Shown here: positions 1 to 7,942 of the stretch, in pieces
Layout: each line of letters begins with the position of its first letter
Position numbering within the stretch: the stretch's first letter is position 1
Assembly: GCA_021202155.1 (NCBI GenBank)
Contig: JAJQDP010000005.1
Location: 1-64,000, forward strand
DNA from: Oscillospiraceae bacterium
Lineage (GTDB): Bacteria; Bacillota; Clostridia; Oscillospirales; Ruminococcaceae
Length of the DNA: 64,000 bases
Direction: 5' to 3'
Notes under the pieces: generated by a model
Told to the model about the DNA's origin: nothing
The model's input: only the letters and a program-made list of their open reading frames with translations
Database searches by the model: none
Position numbers and translations under genes: made by a program

Positions 1-33
1 CAAAAATACTTCTGGCTTAAGTTGATGACATTG

Positions 34-84
34 CCCTGAAAGGGGAGGGGGACCGCCGGCTGAAAGCCGGTGGTGGAGGGGTTT
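34..84. repeat. Family A dispersed GC-rich repeat, copy 1
   Basis: A CCCTGAAAGGGGAGGGG block is followed by an inverted repeat (CCGGCTGAAAGCCGG) and TGGTGGAGGGGTTT. The same modules recur near 3.5, 4.5, 35.9, 46.8, 48.2, 55.2 and 56.3 kb. It is non-coding and sits upstream of the alcohol dehydrogenase promoter. Bases 1-33 show nothing I can identify. Confidence 0.7.
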
Positions 85-110
85 CGCGGAGCTGTCGCCG
101 CAGTCTACCC

Positions 111-139
111 TTGACTTCTCACATAATCCGGACTATAAT
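111..139 (+). promoter_or_regulatory. Promoter for the alcohol/aldehyde dehydrogenase pair
   Basis: TTGACT at 111-116 and TATAAT at 134-139 are separated by 17 bases, about 35 bases ahead of the start codon at 174. Confidence 0.65.
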
Positions 140-173
140 TAAATAAAACTCTATGGATAGGAGTACACTACAG

Positions 174-1373
174 ATGAATCTCATAAAAAAGGCTTACTGC
201 CGGGTGTTCCAGACGGCTCTGTGGATTGCTTTGCCGGTTCTTCCGTATCGTGAACCGGAAATACTTGGGAGCATGAGAATCATCCCCGAGACCATCAGGG
301 CTCAGGGGCACAGCCACCCGATTATCATCACCGACAAGGGAATCATGAGTCTTGGGCTCGTGAACCCACTTATCGACACCCTCAATCAGGCGAAAATGCC
401 CTATTCCCTTTACGACGGGACGGTTGCGAATCCGACCACCGCGAATGTTGCGGAGGCTCTCAAGCTCTACAAGACCGAGAAGTGCGACTGCATCATCGGC
501 TTTGGCGGCGGTTCGAGCATGGATTGCGCAAAGGCTGTCGGGGCAAGATACGCTCGCCCCAAGAAGTCTTTGAACCAGATGAAGGGAATCCTCAAAGTCC
601 GTAAAAAGATTCCGCTTCTCATCGCCGTTCCGACGACTGCCGGAACCGGTAGCGAAACCACCTTAGCGGCGGTTATCGTCGATTCTGAAACCCGCCACAA
701 GTATGCCATCAATGACTTCCCGCTTATTCCTAAGTATGCAGTTTTAGATCCTGAAACGACTCTCAGCCTGCCGAAATCGATCACCGCATCGACCGGCATG
801 GATGCTCTTACACACGCTGTCGAGGCATACATCGGTCGCTCCACCACCAAGCAGACGAGGCAGGAAGCCTTGAAGGCGGTAAAGCTTATTTTCGAGAACC
901 TTGACACCGCCTACTCTGACGGCTCAAACATTGAGGCGCGGCGAAATATGCTCACAGCCTCCTACTACGCCGGCTGTGCCTTCACTAAATCCTATGTCGG
1001 CTATGTCCATGCCGTCGCGCACTCTCTTGGAGGAGAGTATAACGTCCCGCATGGGCTTGCGAACGCAATTCTGCTTCCGCATGTTTTGGAGGCATACGGG
1101 CACACGATAGATAAGAAGCTCCACCGGCTCGCCATCGCCGCGAACCTGGCTACTACCGAAACTCCCGACGAGGAGGCGGCAAAGGCTTTCATCCAGGCTA
1201 TCAAGGACATGAAGGTCAGATACAATATCGGCGACAAGATCCCCGAGATCAGAAAAGAAGACATCCCGAAGCTTGCGAAATATGCAGACAAGGAAGGAAA
1301 TCCGCTATATCCCGTCCCAGTTCTGATGGACGCGGGAGAGCTTGAAGCCTTCTATTATGAGGTCATGGAATAA
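174..1373 (+). CDS. Iron-containing alcohol dehydrogenase
   Basis: A group III (Fe-ADH) alcohol dehydrogenase that interconverts alcohols and aldehydes with NAD(P)H; the substrate is not predictable from sequence. The cofactor motif GGGSSMDCAK is present, followed by PTTAGTGSE and the metal-site segments DALTHAVEAY and HAVAHSLGGEYNVPHG, giving the usual family length near 400 residues. An upstream in-frame ATG at 153 exists, but AGGAG at 159-163 lies ten bases before the ATG at 174, which I take as the start. An aldehyde dehydrogenase follows after 14 bases, so the pair probably forms an alcohol-aldehyde-acid redox couple in the cytoplasm. Confidence 0.9.
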   Translation: MNLIKKAYCRVFQTALWIALPVLPYREPEILGSMRIIPETIRAQGHSHPIIITDKGIMSLGLVNPLIDTLNQAKMPYSLYDGTVANPTTANVAEALKLYKTEKCDCIIGFGGGSSMDCAKAVGARYARPKKSLNQMKGILKVRKKIPLLIAVPTTAGTGSETTLAAVIVDSETRHKYAINDFPLIPKYAVLDPETTLSLPKSITASTGMDALTHAVEAYIGRSTTKQTRQEALKAVKLIFENLDTAYSDGSNIEARRNMLTASYYAGCAFTKSYVGYVHAVAHSLGGEYNVPHGLANAILLPHVLEAYGHTIDKKLHRLAIAANLATTETPDEEAAKAFIQAIKDMKVRYNIGDKIPEIRKEDIPKLAKYADKEGNPLYPVPVLMDAGELEAFYYEVME

Positions 1374-1387
1374 GAAAGGACAGACTT

Positions 1388-2767
1388 ATGGACAAATCTG
1401 AAATCAGCCTGATTGTGGCGACACAGCGGGAATACTTCAAAGCAGGAAAGACTCTTGACGTCAGCGTGAGAATCGCGGCGTTAAAGGCTCTCAAGGCGAG
1501 CATCAAGCGGCACGAGCCGGACATCAACCGGGCTCTTGAAATGGACCTTGGGAAGGGTGCATTCGAGTCCTACATGTGCGAGGCGGGAATGGTCCTGAGC
1601 GAACTCAGCCACATGCTCTCTCACATCAGGAGTTACGCAAAGGAAAAGACCGTTTCGACTCCCCTGGCGCAGTTCCATGCGCATAGCTACAAAAAGCCGT
1701 CGCCCTATGGCGTCACCCTCATCATGAGCCCGTGGAACTATCCTTTTCTCCTCACTATCTCTCCGCTCATCGACGCGATTGCCGCAGGAAACACAGCGGT
1801 CGTCAAGCCAAGTGCCTATTCGCCGTACACAAGCGAGGTTATCAAGACCATCCTGCAAGAGGCATTTAATGAAGAGTACGTCGCAGTCGTCACCGGCGGA
1901 AGGGCTGAGAACACTTCCCTTTTGGAGGAGCACTTTGACTACATCTTCTTCACCGGAAGCCAGGCTGTAGGTAAAGAAGTCATGCGGCATGCGTCCGAGC
2001 ATCTGACACCGGTCACCTTGGAGCTCGGCGGCAAGAGCCCATGCATAGTTGACAAAACCGCAAACATACAGCTTGCGGCGAAGAGAATCGTATTCGGAAA
2101 GTATCTTAATTGCGGGCAGACCTGTGTCGCGCCCGACTATATCTACTGCGACGCCTCCATCAAGGACAAGCTGATGGACGAGTTGCGTTTACAGATTAAG
2201 AAGCAGTTCGGCACATCGCCGCTTCTAAACCAGGATTACGGCAAAATCATCAACGAGAAGCATTTCAACCGGCTTCTTGGGTTGATGGATATGGAGAAAA
2301 TAGCCATCGGCGGTCGGTCGGAAGCCGACACCCTCCGGATTGAGCCGACTGTCATGGAGAATGTGACTTTTAACGACAAGGTCATGCAGGAGGAGATTTT
2401 CGGTCCTGTTCTCCCGGTTCTCACCTATAACGATTTGGATGAAGCAATCTCGCAGATTAACGACATGCCCCATCCGCTCGCACTCTATCTCTTCACGACC
2501 AGTAAGAAGAACGTTAAAAAGGTCACCTCTTCGGTCGGCTACGGCGGAGGGTGCATCAACGACACCATCATACATCTCGCCACAACAGAGATGGGCTTCG
2601 GCGGCTTCGGAGAAAGCGGCATGGGCGCATACCACGGCAAAACCGGCTTCGATACATTTACGCACTATAAGAGCATCGTCGACAAGAAGCAATGGATTGA
2701 TTTGCCGATGAGGTATCAGCCGTATAGGAAGGTTTATGAGAAACTTGTGAGATTATTTATGCGTTAA
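1388..2767 (+). CDS. Aldehyde dehydrogenase, class 3 type
   Basis: NAD(P)-dependent oxidation of an aldehyde to its acid. The 459-residue length and motifs fit the class 3 (fatty or aromatic aldehyde) branch: SPWNYPF, FTGSQAVGKEV, the general-base motif LELGGKSP, and catalytic cysteine 246 in NCGQTCVAPDY. The C-terminus is short and basic without a clear membrane anchor. It follows the Fe-alcohol dehydrogenase by 14 bases with an AAAGGA ribosome site, so the two are probably cotranscribed from the promoter at 111. Substrate is unknown. Confidence 0.92.
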   Translation: MDKSEISLIVATQREYFKAGKTLDVSVRIAALKALKASIKRHEPDINRALEMDLGKGAFESYMCEAGMVLSELSHMLSHIRSYAKEKTVSTPLAQFHAHSYKKPSPYGVTLIMSPWNYPFLLTISPLIDAIAAGNTAVVKPSAYSPYTSEVIKTILQEAFNEEYVAVVTGGRAENTSLLEEHFDYIFFTGSQAVGKEVMRHASEHLTPVTLELGGKSPCIVDKTANIQLAAKRIVFGKYLNCGQTCVAPDYIYCDASIKDKLMDELRLQIKKQFGTSPLLNQDYGKIINEKHFNRLLGLMDMEKIAIGGRSEADTLRIEPTVMENVTFNDKVMQEEIFGPVLPVLTYNDLDEAISQINDMPHPLALYLFTTSKKNVKKVTSSVGYGGGCINDTIIHLATTEMGFGGFGESGMGAYHGKTGFDTFTHYKSIVDKKQWIDLPMRYQPYRKVYEKLVRLFMR

Positions 2768-2768
2768 A

Positions 2769-2840
2769 TGTAGGGGCGGATACCATCCGCCCGCTACCAA
2801 GGTATCTGCGACACAACGGGCGGATAATATCCGCCCCTAC
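2769..2840. repeat. Family B repeat (inverted GGGCGGATA), copy 1
   Basis: TGTAGGGGCGGATA at the left is mirrored by TATCCGCCCCTAC at the right, with internal copies of the same words. It is non-coding and shared with copies at 35770-35840 and 40909-41000. It fills the gap between two convergent genes and may form a terminator-like hairpin. Confidence 0.75.
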
Positions 2841-2842
2841 TC

Positions 2843-3406
2843 TCATAGCCCAAAACGCTCCTTTATCACCCTCGCCGCCTCTTCCGGTGGCATTTCGGAG
2901 TTATCAATCCTGAGATAGTTCTCATAAATCGCTTCCATCTCGCCGGGGTAGCTTACCATGCGGTAATTTTTATCGTCGTTAAGAAGCCGGGCTTCGGAAG
3001 TTTCCAAGTCCCGCTTTGAGGGCTTTGCTGCAAGGCGGGATTCGGTTTTGTTGCGCTCGATTCGGATTTCCTGCGGAGCATTGAGCTCGACGAAGTAGAC
3101 CTCAAGCTCGGGAGAGTTCTCCCGGCAGACCTCCTCGACGTGCTTCAAGTACTCATACTCCGAGGGAAGGTTAAAAGCAAACATGTAGGTAAAAATCAGC
3201 CCATACTTTCCGGACTTTGCGAATTCGCGGAAAATTACGTCACGGATGCCTTTGATGGCGTCCGAATTCCACTCGCCGAAAACCTCCAAGACTGGCTCTA
3301 TCGACATGTGGTTGTGGAAAAGTCTGAGGTCGGTTATTTTCGTGAGCTCCCTGCCCACCGTCATCTTCCCCACCGCGGCGTCGCCGACAATAAATACAAG
3401 CTTCAT
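2843..3406 (-). CDS. AAA/kinase-like P-loop NTP-binding protein
   Basis: A 187-residue P-loop protein resembling small-molecule kinases of the AAA_18/AAA_33 kind. The Walker A motif GDAAVGKMT is near residue 9, and FHNHMSIEP follows where such kinases bind substrate. A basic stretch (RIERNKTESR) could be the lid. The longer reading frame begins with a GTG at 3418, but GGAGGG directly precedes the ATG at 3406, so I start there. It has its own promoter whose -35 box lies in a family A repeat. No partner gene suggests a substrate. Confidence 0.7.
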   Translation of the reverse strand: MKLVFIVGDAAVGKMTVGRELTKITDLRLFHNHMSIEPVLEVFGEWNSDAIKGIRDVIFREFAKSGKYGLIFTYMFAFNLPSEYEYLKHVEEVCRENSPELEVYFVELNAPQEIRIERNKTESRLAAKPSKRDLETSEARLLNDDKNYRMVSYPGEMEAIYENYLRIDNSEMPPEEAARVIKERFGL

Positions 3407-3433
3407 ATTTCCCTCCACAAATTAATTTTGTGT

Positions 3434-3462
3434 ATTATAGCATAAAAAGCCTCCCCTGTCAA
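3434..3462 (-). promoter_or_regulatory. Consensus promoter using a repeat-supplied -35 box
   Basis: On the minus strand TTGACA (3457-3462) and TATAAT (3434-3439) are 17 bases apart. The TTGACA belongs to the CCCCTTGACAGGGG hairpin of the adjacent family A repeat. Confidence 0.7.
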
Positions 3463-3602
3463 GGGGAGAACCCCTCCACCGGCTTCGCCGGTCCCCCTCC
3501 CCTTTCAGGGGAGGCTTTAACTGCCTTAATCAGGGGCTTTTGAGAGAGCAAAAAAGGCTCCCCTGAAAGGGGAGCTGTCAGCCGAAGGCTGACTGAGGGG
3601 TT
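3449..3602. repeat. Family A repeat, double copy 2
   Basis: Two modules in tandem: CCTCCCCTGTCAAGGGGAG with ACCCCTCCACCGGCTTCGCCGG, then GGCTCCCCTGAAAGGGGAGC with GTCAGCCGAAGGCTGAC. Each module is internally palindromic. The second abuts the stop codon of the lipoprotein gene. Confidence 0.75.
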
Positions 3603-3946
3603 TACTCGGAAATCCCATTCCCATTAGTATTATCCCCATTCAGAGCATCTCTCCCTGCATCGGGGTCTTCGTCTCCGGACTGCACACCGTTCACCTCGTC
3701 ATCTCCGTCAAGTCCCTCAGTCGGGGTTTCTGTGCCGGTGACATCAGAGATGTCGGTTGTGTCCGAGCCTGTCCAGTCGGCTACTCCGTCGGTGGTGGTT
3801 ACCGGCGTAGTGACAGTGGCTTCGGAGGTTGATGCGGTCGTATTGCGGGTCGTAACGTCGCCGTCGGTCACGTCTCCGGTACAACCGGAAAGCATCAGAA
3901 CAGCGAGTGCGAACGCCATCATCAAGAGTAAAATTTTCTTTATCAT
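3602..3946 (-). CDS. Small Thr/Asp-rich lipoprotein
   Basis: A short secreted lipoprotein of unknown function. Starting at the ATG at 3946, the protein has a basic N-terminus (MIKKILLL), a hydrophobic stretch and a lipobox LMLSGC, so Cys22 would be lipidated after signal peptidase II cleavage. The remaining roughly 90 residues are low complexity, rich in Thr, Asp, Gly and Glu, with no domain I recognise. GAAAGGAAG upstream is the ribosome site. The protein is likely anchored to the outer face of the membrane as a disordered acidic tail. Confidence 0.65.
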   Translation of the reverse strand: MIKKILLLMMAFALAVLMLSGCTGDVTDGDVTTRNTTASTSEATVTTPVTTTDGVADWTGSDTTDISDVTGTETPTEGLDGDDEVNGVQSGDEDPDAGRDALNGDNTNGNGISE

Positions 3947-4040
3947 AAAAAGCAAGCTTCCTTTCACAAGAATAACTATGTGGAATCCCACAGGTGCTAT
4001 TATGTGCAGGAAGCTTGATTCTATTCTCTGTTACATTTGC

Positions 4041-4469
4041 TCAGATTTCCCGGTAGCTTATATCCATCTGATAGTCGGCGACAAGTGCGGCGTTGAAGTC
4101 TATCTGATACTTCGCCATGATGCTCCCCTTGTCCTCGGAAATGTCAGAGCGGAGCTCTCTTCCGTGAACGCCAACGGTCATGTTTCCGAAAGGCATTCTG
4201 TAAAGCGTCTGATTTCTCACTCCCGGCTCGACCAGGAAATCTGCGCCGTAAAGACCGGTTCTGATGAAATTGAAGCTGTTTCCGTCGAGAATAATCTCCG
4301 TGTGATTGCCGGGGTCGTGCTCCCCGTTTTCCGGGTCAAGGTCGTAGCTCAGGATGCATCCATCCTCAACCATCTCAAGCTTGCCCTCGGTTATAATCTC
4401 CGTCACATCCGGCTTCTCGTTCTTGTCGACGAGCATTGAATTTACAATTGTTATCATTACATCTTTCAT
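4041..4469 (-). CDS. DUF1934 (YwiB-like) beta-barrel protein
   Basis: A 142-residue protein matching the DUF1934/YwiB family of small calycin-like beta barrels of unknown function in Firmicutes. Recognisable features are an N-terminal strand (KDVMITIVNSM), the GKLEMVEDGCILSYDL segment and the C-terminal YQIDFNAALVADYQMDI strand pair typical of the family. AGGTG five bases after which TACAC leads to the ATG at 4469 fixes the start; an upstream GTG at 4478 is less likely. It lies upstream of the lipoprotein gene on the same strand. Confidence 0.7.
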   Translation of the reverse strand: MKDVMITIVNSMLVDKNEKPDVTEIITEGKLEMVEDGCILSYDLDPENGEHDPGNHTEIILDGNSFNFIRTGLYGADFLVEPGVRNQTLYRMPFGNMTVGVHGRELRSDISEDKGSIMAKYQIDFNAALVADYQMDISYREI

Positions 4470-4506
4470 GTGTATCACCTATTTCTGTATATCACTCATT
4501 GCAACT

Positions 4507-4620
4507 GCGCTCCCTACGGTCGCGCCCTCTCAGCCGCTTCGTGGCAGCTCCCCCAGAGGGGAGCCAAGATTTGAGAGAAGGGAGAGCAGTCAGCCGTCAG
4601 GCTGACTGAGAGGGCTCTAA
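4507..4620. repeat. Family A-related repeat, copy 3, entering murI
   Basis: Contains CCCTCTCAGCCGCTTCG, CCCCCAGAGGGGAG and the palindrome CAGTCAGCCGTCAGGCTGACTG. Its right end encodes the last seven residues and stop codon of murI (LEPSQSA). Confidence 0.7.
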
Positions 4621-5442
4621 TGAACACCCCAAAATTTCCGCGTTGTCAAGCTCGCCCAAGAAGTGAACGGCGTTCTCTCTGAAAAGCTCGACGCTGTCGG
4701 TGCAGTATAGTGTCACCTTGCCCTCGGTCTTTCTGTCCGAGAGGAGGTCGTTCTCCGATAAAAGCTTACTTGCGTATCTTCCCGCTTCTCCGCCTGATGA
4801 GATAAGCTTCACCCCGTCGCCCATTATGTCGCCAATCACGTCCGCGATTATCGGATAGTGGGTGCAACCCATGATAATGGTGTCGACGCCGGTCTTTTTT
4901 AGCGGCTCAAGATACTCCCTCGCTATCATCGTGCATGGGAGATTGTCCCGCCCCACAAAGCCGTTCTCGACAAGTGGCACGAACATCGGGCAGTCCTTTT
5001 CATAGACCTCAATCCCGGGCATAATCTCATTAATCAGCCGCTTATAGCTTCCGCTTCTGATGGTTGCGGAGGTGCCGATTACTGCGATTTTCCCGTTTTT
5101 CGTGGCGTTTATTGCCGCCAATACTGCCGGTCGGATTACTCCGGTATAGAGTCCCTCATCCTGAAGGTTCTTCGGGTCAACAACAGAGGAAACCGTTCCG
5201 CAGGCGGCTATGGTCAGCTTCACCCCGAACTGCTTCAGAAACGCGAAATCCTGGAGAGCGTACTTTGTGATGGTTTCCGGGCTTTTTGTGCCATAGGGAA
5301 CCCTTGCTGTGTCGCCGAGATAAATTATATCCTCATGCGGCATTAAACGTGTAAGCTCCCGGACAGCGGTCAAGCCGCCAAGTCCCGAATCAAACACGCC
5401 TATTGCACTGTTTTTTGTTATATTTTCGGTTGTATTGCTCAT
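4597..5442 (-). CDS. murI: Glutamate racemase
   Basis: Converts L-glutamate to D-glutamate for peptidoglycan. The 281-residue protein has the DSGLGG motif near residue 17, YLGDTARVPYGT, a first active-site cysteine in AACGTVSS and the second in MGCTHYP. The first motif reads ACGT where most homologues have ACNT, a substitution worth noting although the cysteine is kept. The start is the ATG at 5442 before SNTTEN; upstream in-frame sequence is basic, low complexity and lies toward the neighbouring gene. The final residues LEPSQSA are encoded by a dispersed repeat, so the native C-terminus has been replaced or extended. Confidence 0.92.
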   Translation of the reverse strand: MSNTTENITKNSAIGVFDSGLGGLTAVRELTRLMPHEDIIYLGDTARVPYGTKSPETITKYALQDFAFLKQFGVKLTIAACGTVSSVVDPKNLQDEGLYTGVIRPAVLAAINATKNGKIAVIGTSATIRSGSYKRLINEIMPGIEVYEKDCPMFVPLVENGFVGRDNLPCTMIAREYLEPLKKTGVDTIIMGCTHYPIIADVIGDIMGDGVKLISSGGEAGRYASKLLSENDLLSDRKTEGKVTLYCTDSVELFRENAVHFLGELDNAEILGCSLEPSQSA

Positions 5443-5476
5443 TATAATGTCAATCCCGTCAGTTACTATCTCTATA

Positions 5477-6040
5477 TTATTCCTGGATTCCGGAATTATT
5501 CTCCGCTTCCGCCTCAGAACTCCTTGACTTTTTCTTGCGGGACTTCTTCTCCTTTTTCGGCTTTTCCGGCTTTTCATCTTCGTGGTAATTGACGGTTATG
5601 CCGTCGCCGATGATACTCTCGGTGGGAGAGGTGTTGAACCGTACGCGCTCGTCAAGGGCTTTCGAGATAACCCGTGCCAGATGGAGTATGAAAAGAATTA
5701 TCGAAACGACAAGAATCGCGAGCTCGGGTATGTAGCGCATGGTATAGCTCTCAATCTTGTCGATAAGCTGTCCCGCCTGGACAAGATATATTGCAGAACC
5801 GACCACGCAGAACGGGAGCTGGATGATATACATCCTTAGGAACATCAGGACTATCGAGATGAGTATGAAAATCGACGCCACTAAGAAGCCGGTTGCACGG
5901 TAGGATTCATCGGTGTTGAACATGTAGAAGTTGAGAATAGTCACTCCCGACCAGAAAAATCCCGACCAGAGAAATGCCGCAGTCGCAACGATTTTCAAAA
6001 TGATTGTAAACGCCCAATCGTCATATCTGAGCTTGTTCAT
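5477..6040 (-). CDS. Four-helix membrane protein with charged tail
   Basis: Unknown function. About four hydrophobic segments (roughly residues 10-36, 50-68, 72-90 and 103-122) are followed by a soluble tail of about 65 residues that is rich in Lys, Glu and Ser (KPEKPKKEKKSRKKKSR). The start is set by a GGAGG site seven bases before the ATG. It ends 34 bases upstream of murI and may share its transcript. No catalytic motif is visible. Confidence 0.6.
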   Translation of the reverse strand: MNKLRYDDWAFTIILKIVATAAFLWSGFFWSGVTILNFYMFNTDESYRATGFLVASIFILISIVLMFLRMYIIQLPFCVVGSAIYLVQAGQLIDKIESYTMRYIPELAILVVSIILFILHLARVISKALDERVRFNTSPTESIIGDGITVNYHEDEKPEKPKKEKKSRKKKSRSSEAEAENNSGIQE

Positions 6041-6083
6041 TCAAGAGTCCTCCGTCCCATGCCACAAAATAAATGCTCTTTGC

Positions 6084-6425
6084 TTACAGAATTTTCTTCG
6101 GCTCGAACGAAAGAAAAGCAGTTCCCTGATAGTAAAGCTCGCCTTCTACATCGAACTCAATTGTTTCGTATTCATTAGGCGAAACCGTGAGTTCAAGCTC
6201 CTGTCCGTCGTCAAGAGTAAACGTTACATAGTGGATGTCGCCATTGATTTTGGTGTGCTCAGGAGGCGTTTCGGTTCTCTTTGAAATAGCTTTCCCCTGA
6301 GCATTCGCCGGCGGGACAGTAGAGCGATGATACGTCTCAGCTCCACTCCGAACCATCGTAACTATAAACACGCCTAAGATAACGAAGAACAGAATCATCG
6401 CCACAAAGCTGAAGAAACTACCCAT
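6084..6425 (-). CDS. DUF2500 membrane-anchored protein
   Basis: A 113-residue protein of the DUF2500 family. One N-terminal transmembrane helix (residues 3-24) is followed by a small beta-rich domain with the family-typical VTFTLDDGQELEL and GELYYQGTAFLSFE segments. Function is unknown; members often sit in cell-envelope contexts. GGGAGG seven bases before the ATG supports the start. It is the first gene behind a clear promoter and probably heads a transcript toward the membrane protein and murI. Confidence 0.75.
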   Translation of the reverse strand: MGSFFSFVAMILFFVILGVFIVTMVRSGAETYHRSTVPPANAQGKAISKRTETPPEHTKINGDIHYVTFTLDDGQELELTVSPNEYETIEFDVEGELYYQGTAFLSFEPKKIL

Positions 6426-6464
6426 AAAAAAGCCTCCCTTAAAGCTTAAACTTTATCAGCTCCT

Positions 6465-6494
6465 ATTATAGCACAATAGGGCATTACTATGCAA
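6465..6494 (-). promoter_or_regulatory. Promoter for the DUF2500-murI direction
   Basis: Minus-strand TTGCAT (6489-6494), 18 bases, TATAAT (6465-6470), about 40 bases ahead of the start at 6425. Confidence 0.6.
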
Positions 6495-6599
6495 GAGAAA
6501 TTTTTATAGGGCGGCTTTCCAAAGAAAATAATGCTTGATTATTTTCGACGCTACTGCAAAAACTATTCCCGAAATCACGAGGAAAGGAATTTTAGAACT

Positions 6600-7817
6600 A
6601 TGAGAAGGCTGACTAAGGGAATTGCGGCGGCACTGTTGATTATTTCACTCGCACTTATGGGAGTAGTGGGATATTACGACGCCGTTCTGCCCGACACATA
6701 CTATGTATCAGAAGGCGGACAGGCAGTGGTAAATTGCCTGTTTGAAATAGAAATATCCTCCGGTTCTGACGTTATTGCGGCGAGTGCCGGAGGAATTACG
6801 ACAGAGGAGACGGAAGCAGAGCTTAAGCTCTTCGGGGTGATTCCTGTGAAGAGCGCGAAAATAGTCCGCACGGACGCCAAGATGCTGATTCCGGGAGGCT
6901 CGCCCGTCGGGGTGAAGCTACTGACGGACGGCGTTATGGTCGTCAAAACTGCGGAGGTCACCGAGGGAATCTCCCCTGCCTATGAAGCGGGAATCCGTGC
7001 GGGCGACAACATCATAAGCGCGAACGGCGAAAAGCTCAACTCCTCCGCAAGACTCTCGGAAATAATTGAAAACTCTCAGGGCGAGGAAATCACACTTACA
7101 GTGATGCGAAACGGGAAGACCTTCACCGCGGCGGTGACACCGGTCTACTCCGAGATCGACGGCGTCTACAAAGCCGGGCTCTGGATTCGGGACAGCACAG
7201 CGGGAGTGGGAACTCTCACATTCATCGACCCTGAAACCGGCATTTTCGGGGCACTCGGACACCCGATTTCCGACAGCGACACGCTCACTACGCTCCCGCT
7301 CGGCTCAGGCGAGATTGTCGACGTTGTCATCACCGGCTATGACAGAGGCGAGCGCGGCTGTCCCGGCGAGCTTTACGGGACGTTCGTCTCGGGGCTTGCG
7401 TCGGGAACTATCGAGCTGAACTGCGAGCAAGGAATATTCGGGGCTATGACCTATCCAAGCCGGCAGGAAGCGATTCCGATTGCCTATAAGGCTGAGGTGA
7501 GAACCGGTCCGGCGACAATCTTAACCACCATCGACGGCTCAACTCCGCAGGAATTTGAGATTGAGATTGAGCGGGTGACGCTCAGCTCTTCATCAAAGTC
7601 GAAAAACATCATAATAAAAGTCACCGACCCGGAACTACTTGAGCTCACCGGCGGAATCGTCCAGGGAATGAGCGGAAGTCCCATCATCCAGGACGGCAAG
7701 CTCGTCGGAGCGGTCACCCACGTTTTCGTCAGCGACCCGACCCGCGGATATGGAATTTTTATCGAGAACATGCTTGACGCGACTGAGATTCTTACAGAAG
7801 AAAATCTCGCCGCTTAA
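6600..7817 (+). CDS. spoIVB: SpoIVB sporulation signalling serine peptidase
   Basis: SpoIVB is an S55-family protease secreted by the forespore that cleaves SpoIVFA to trigger pro-sigma-K processing. The protein has one N-terminal transmembrane segment (about residues 8-25), a PDZ domain (about residues 115-185, containing AYEAGIRAGDNIISANGEKL) and the peptidase domain with the histidine motif FGALGHPISDSDT and the nucleophile motif GMSGSPIIQDGKLVGAVTHV. Length near 405 residues is typical. An ATG at 6531 is possible, but GGAAAGGA lies before the ATG at 6600, whose product starts with the signal-anchor MRRLTKG. This gene is the best evidence that the organism sporulates. Confidence 0.95.
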   Translation: MRRLTKGIAAALLIISLALMGVVGYYDAVLPDTYYVSEGGQAVVNCLFEIEISSGSDVIAASAGGITTEETEAELKLFGVIPVKSAKIVRTDAKMLIPGGSPVGVKLLTDGVMVVKTAEVTEGISPAYEAGIRAGDNIISANGEKLNSSARLSEIIENSQGEEITLTVMRNGKTFTAAVTPVYSEIDGVYKAGLWIRDSTAGVGTLTFIDPETGIFGALGHPISDSDTLTTLPLGSGEIVDVVITGYDRGERGCPGELYGTFVSGLASGTIELNCEQGIFGAMTYPSRQEAIPIAYKAEVRTGPATILTTIDGSTPQEFEIEIERVTLSSSSKSKNIIIKVTDPELLELTGGIVQGMSGSPIIQDGKLVGAVTHVFVSDPTRGYGIFIENMLDATEILTEENLAA

Positions 7818-7832
7818 AATTCTCAAAAGCCC

Positions 7833-7861
7833 TTGTAAACTGGCATTTGTGATGATATAAT
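7833..7861 (+). promoter_or_regulatory. Promoter of the GH94 phosphorylase gene
   Basis: TTGTAA (7833-7838), 17 bases, TATAAT (7856-7861). Confidence 0.65.
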
Positions 7862-7890
7862 ATAGTCAGCTCGCTATGGGCTGACTATAT
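7860..7890. promoter_or_regulatory. 11-bp palindrome over the transcription start (candidate operator)
   Basis: ATATAGTCAGC and GCTGACTATAT are perfect inverted repeats separated by nine bases. The left arm overlaps the last base of the -10 box, so a bound repressor would cover the start site. It could instead terminate spoIVB transcription, but there is no U-run. Confidence 0.5.
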
Positions 7891-7942
7891 TCTCTTTATA
7901 CTAACTATAACTTTATTCTAAGTACAGGAGGACACAAACCGC

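Noticed and set aside
467..907. Antisense frame opposite the alcohol dehydrogenase, and similar long shadows opposite other genes
   Set aside because: They mirror codon bias of the real genes and lack ribosome sites or recognisable domains.
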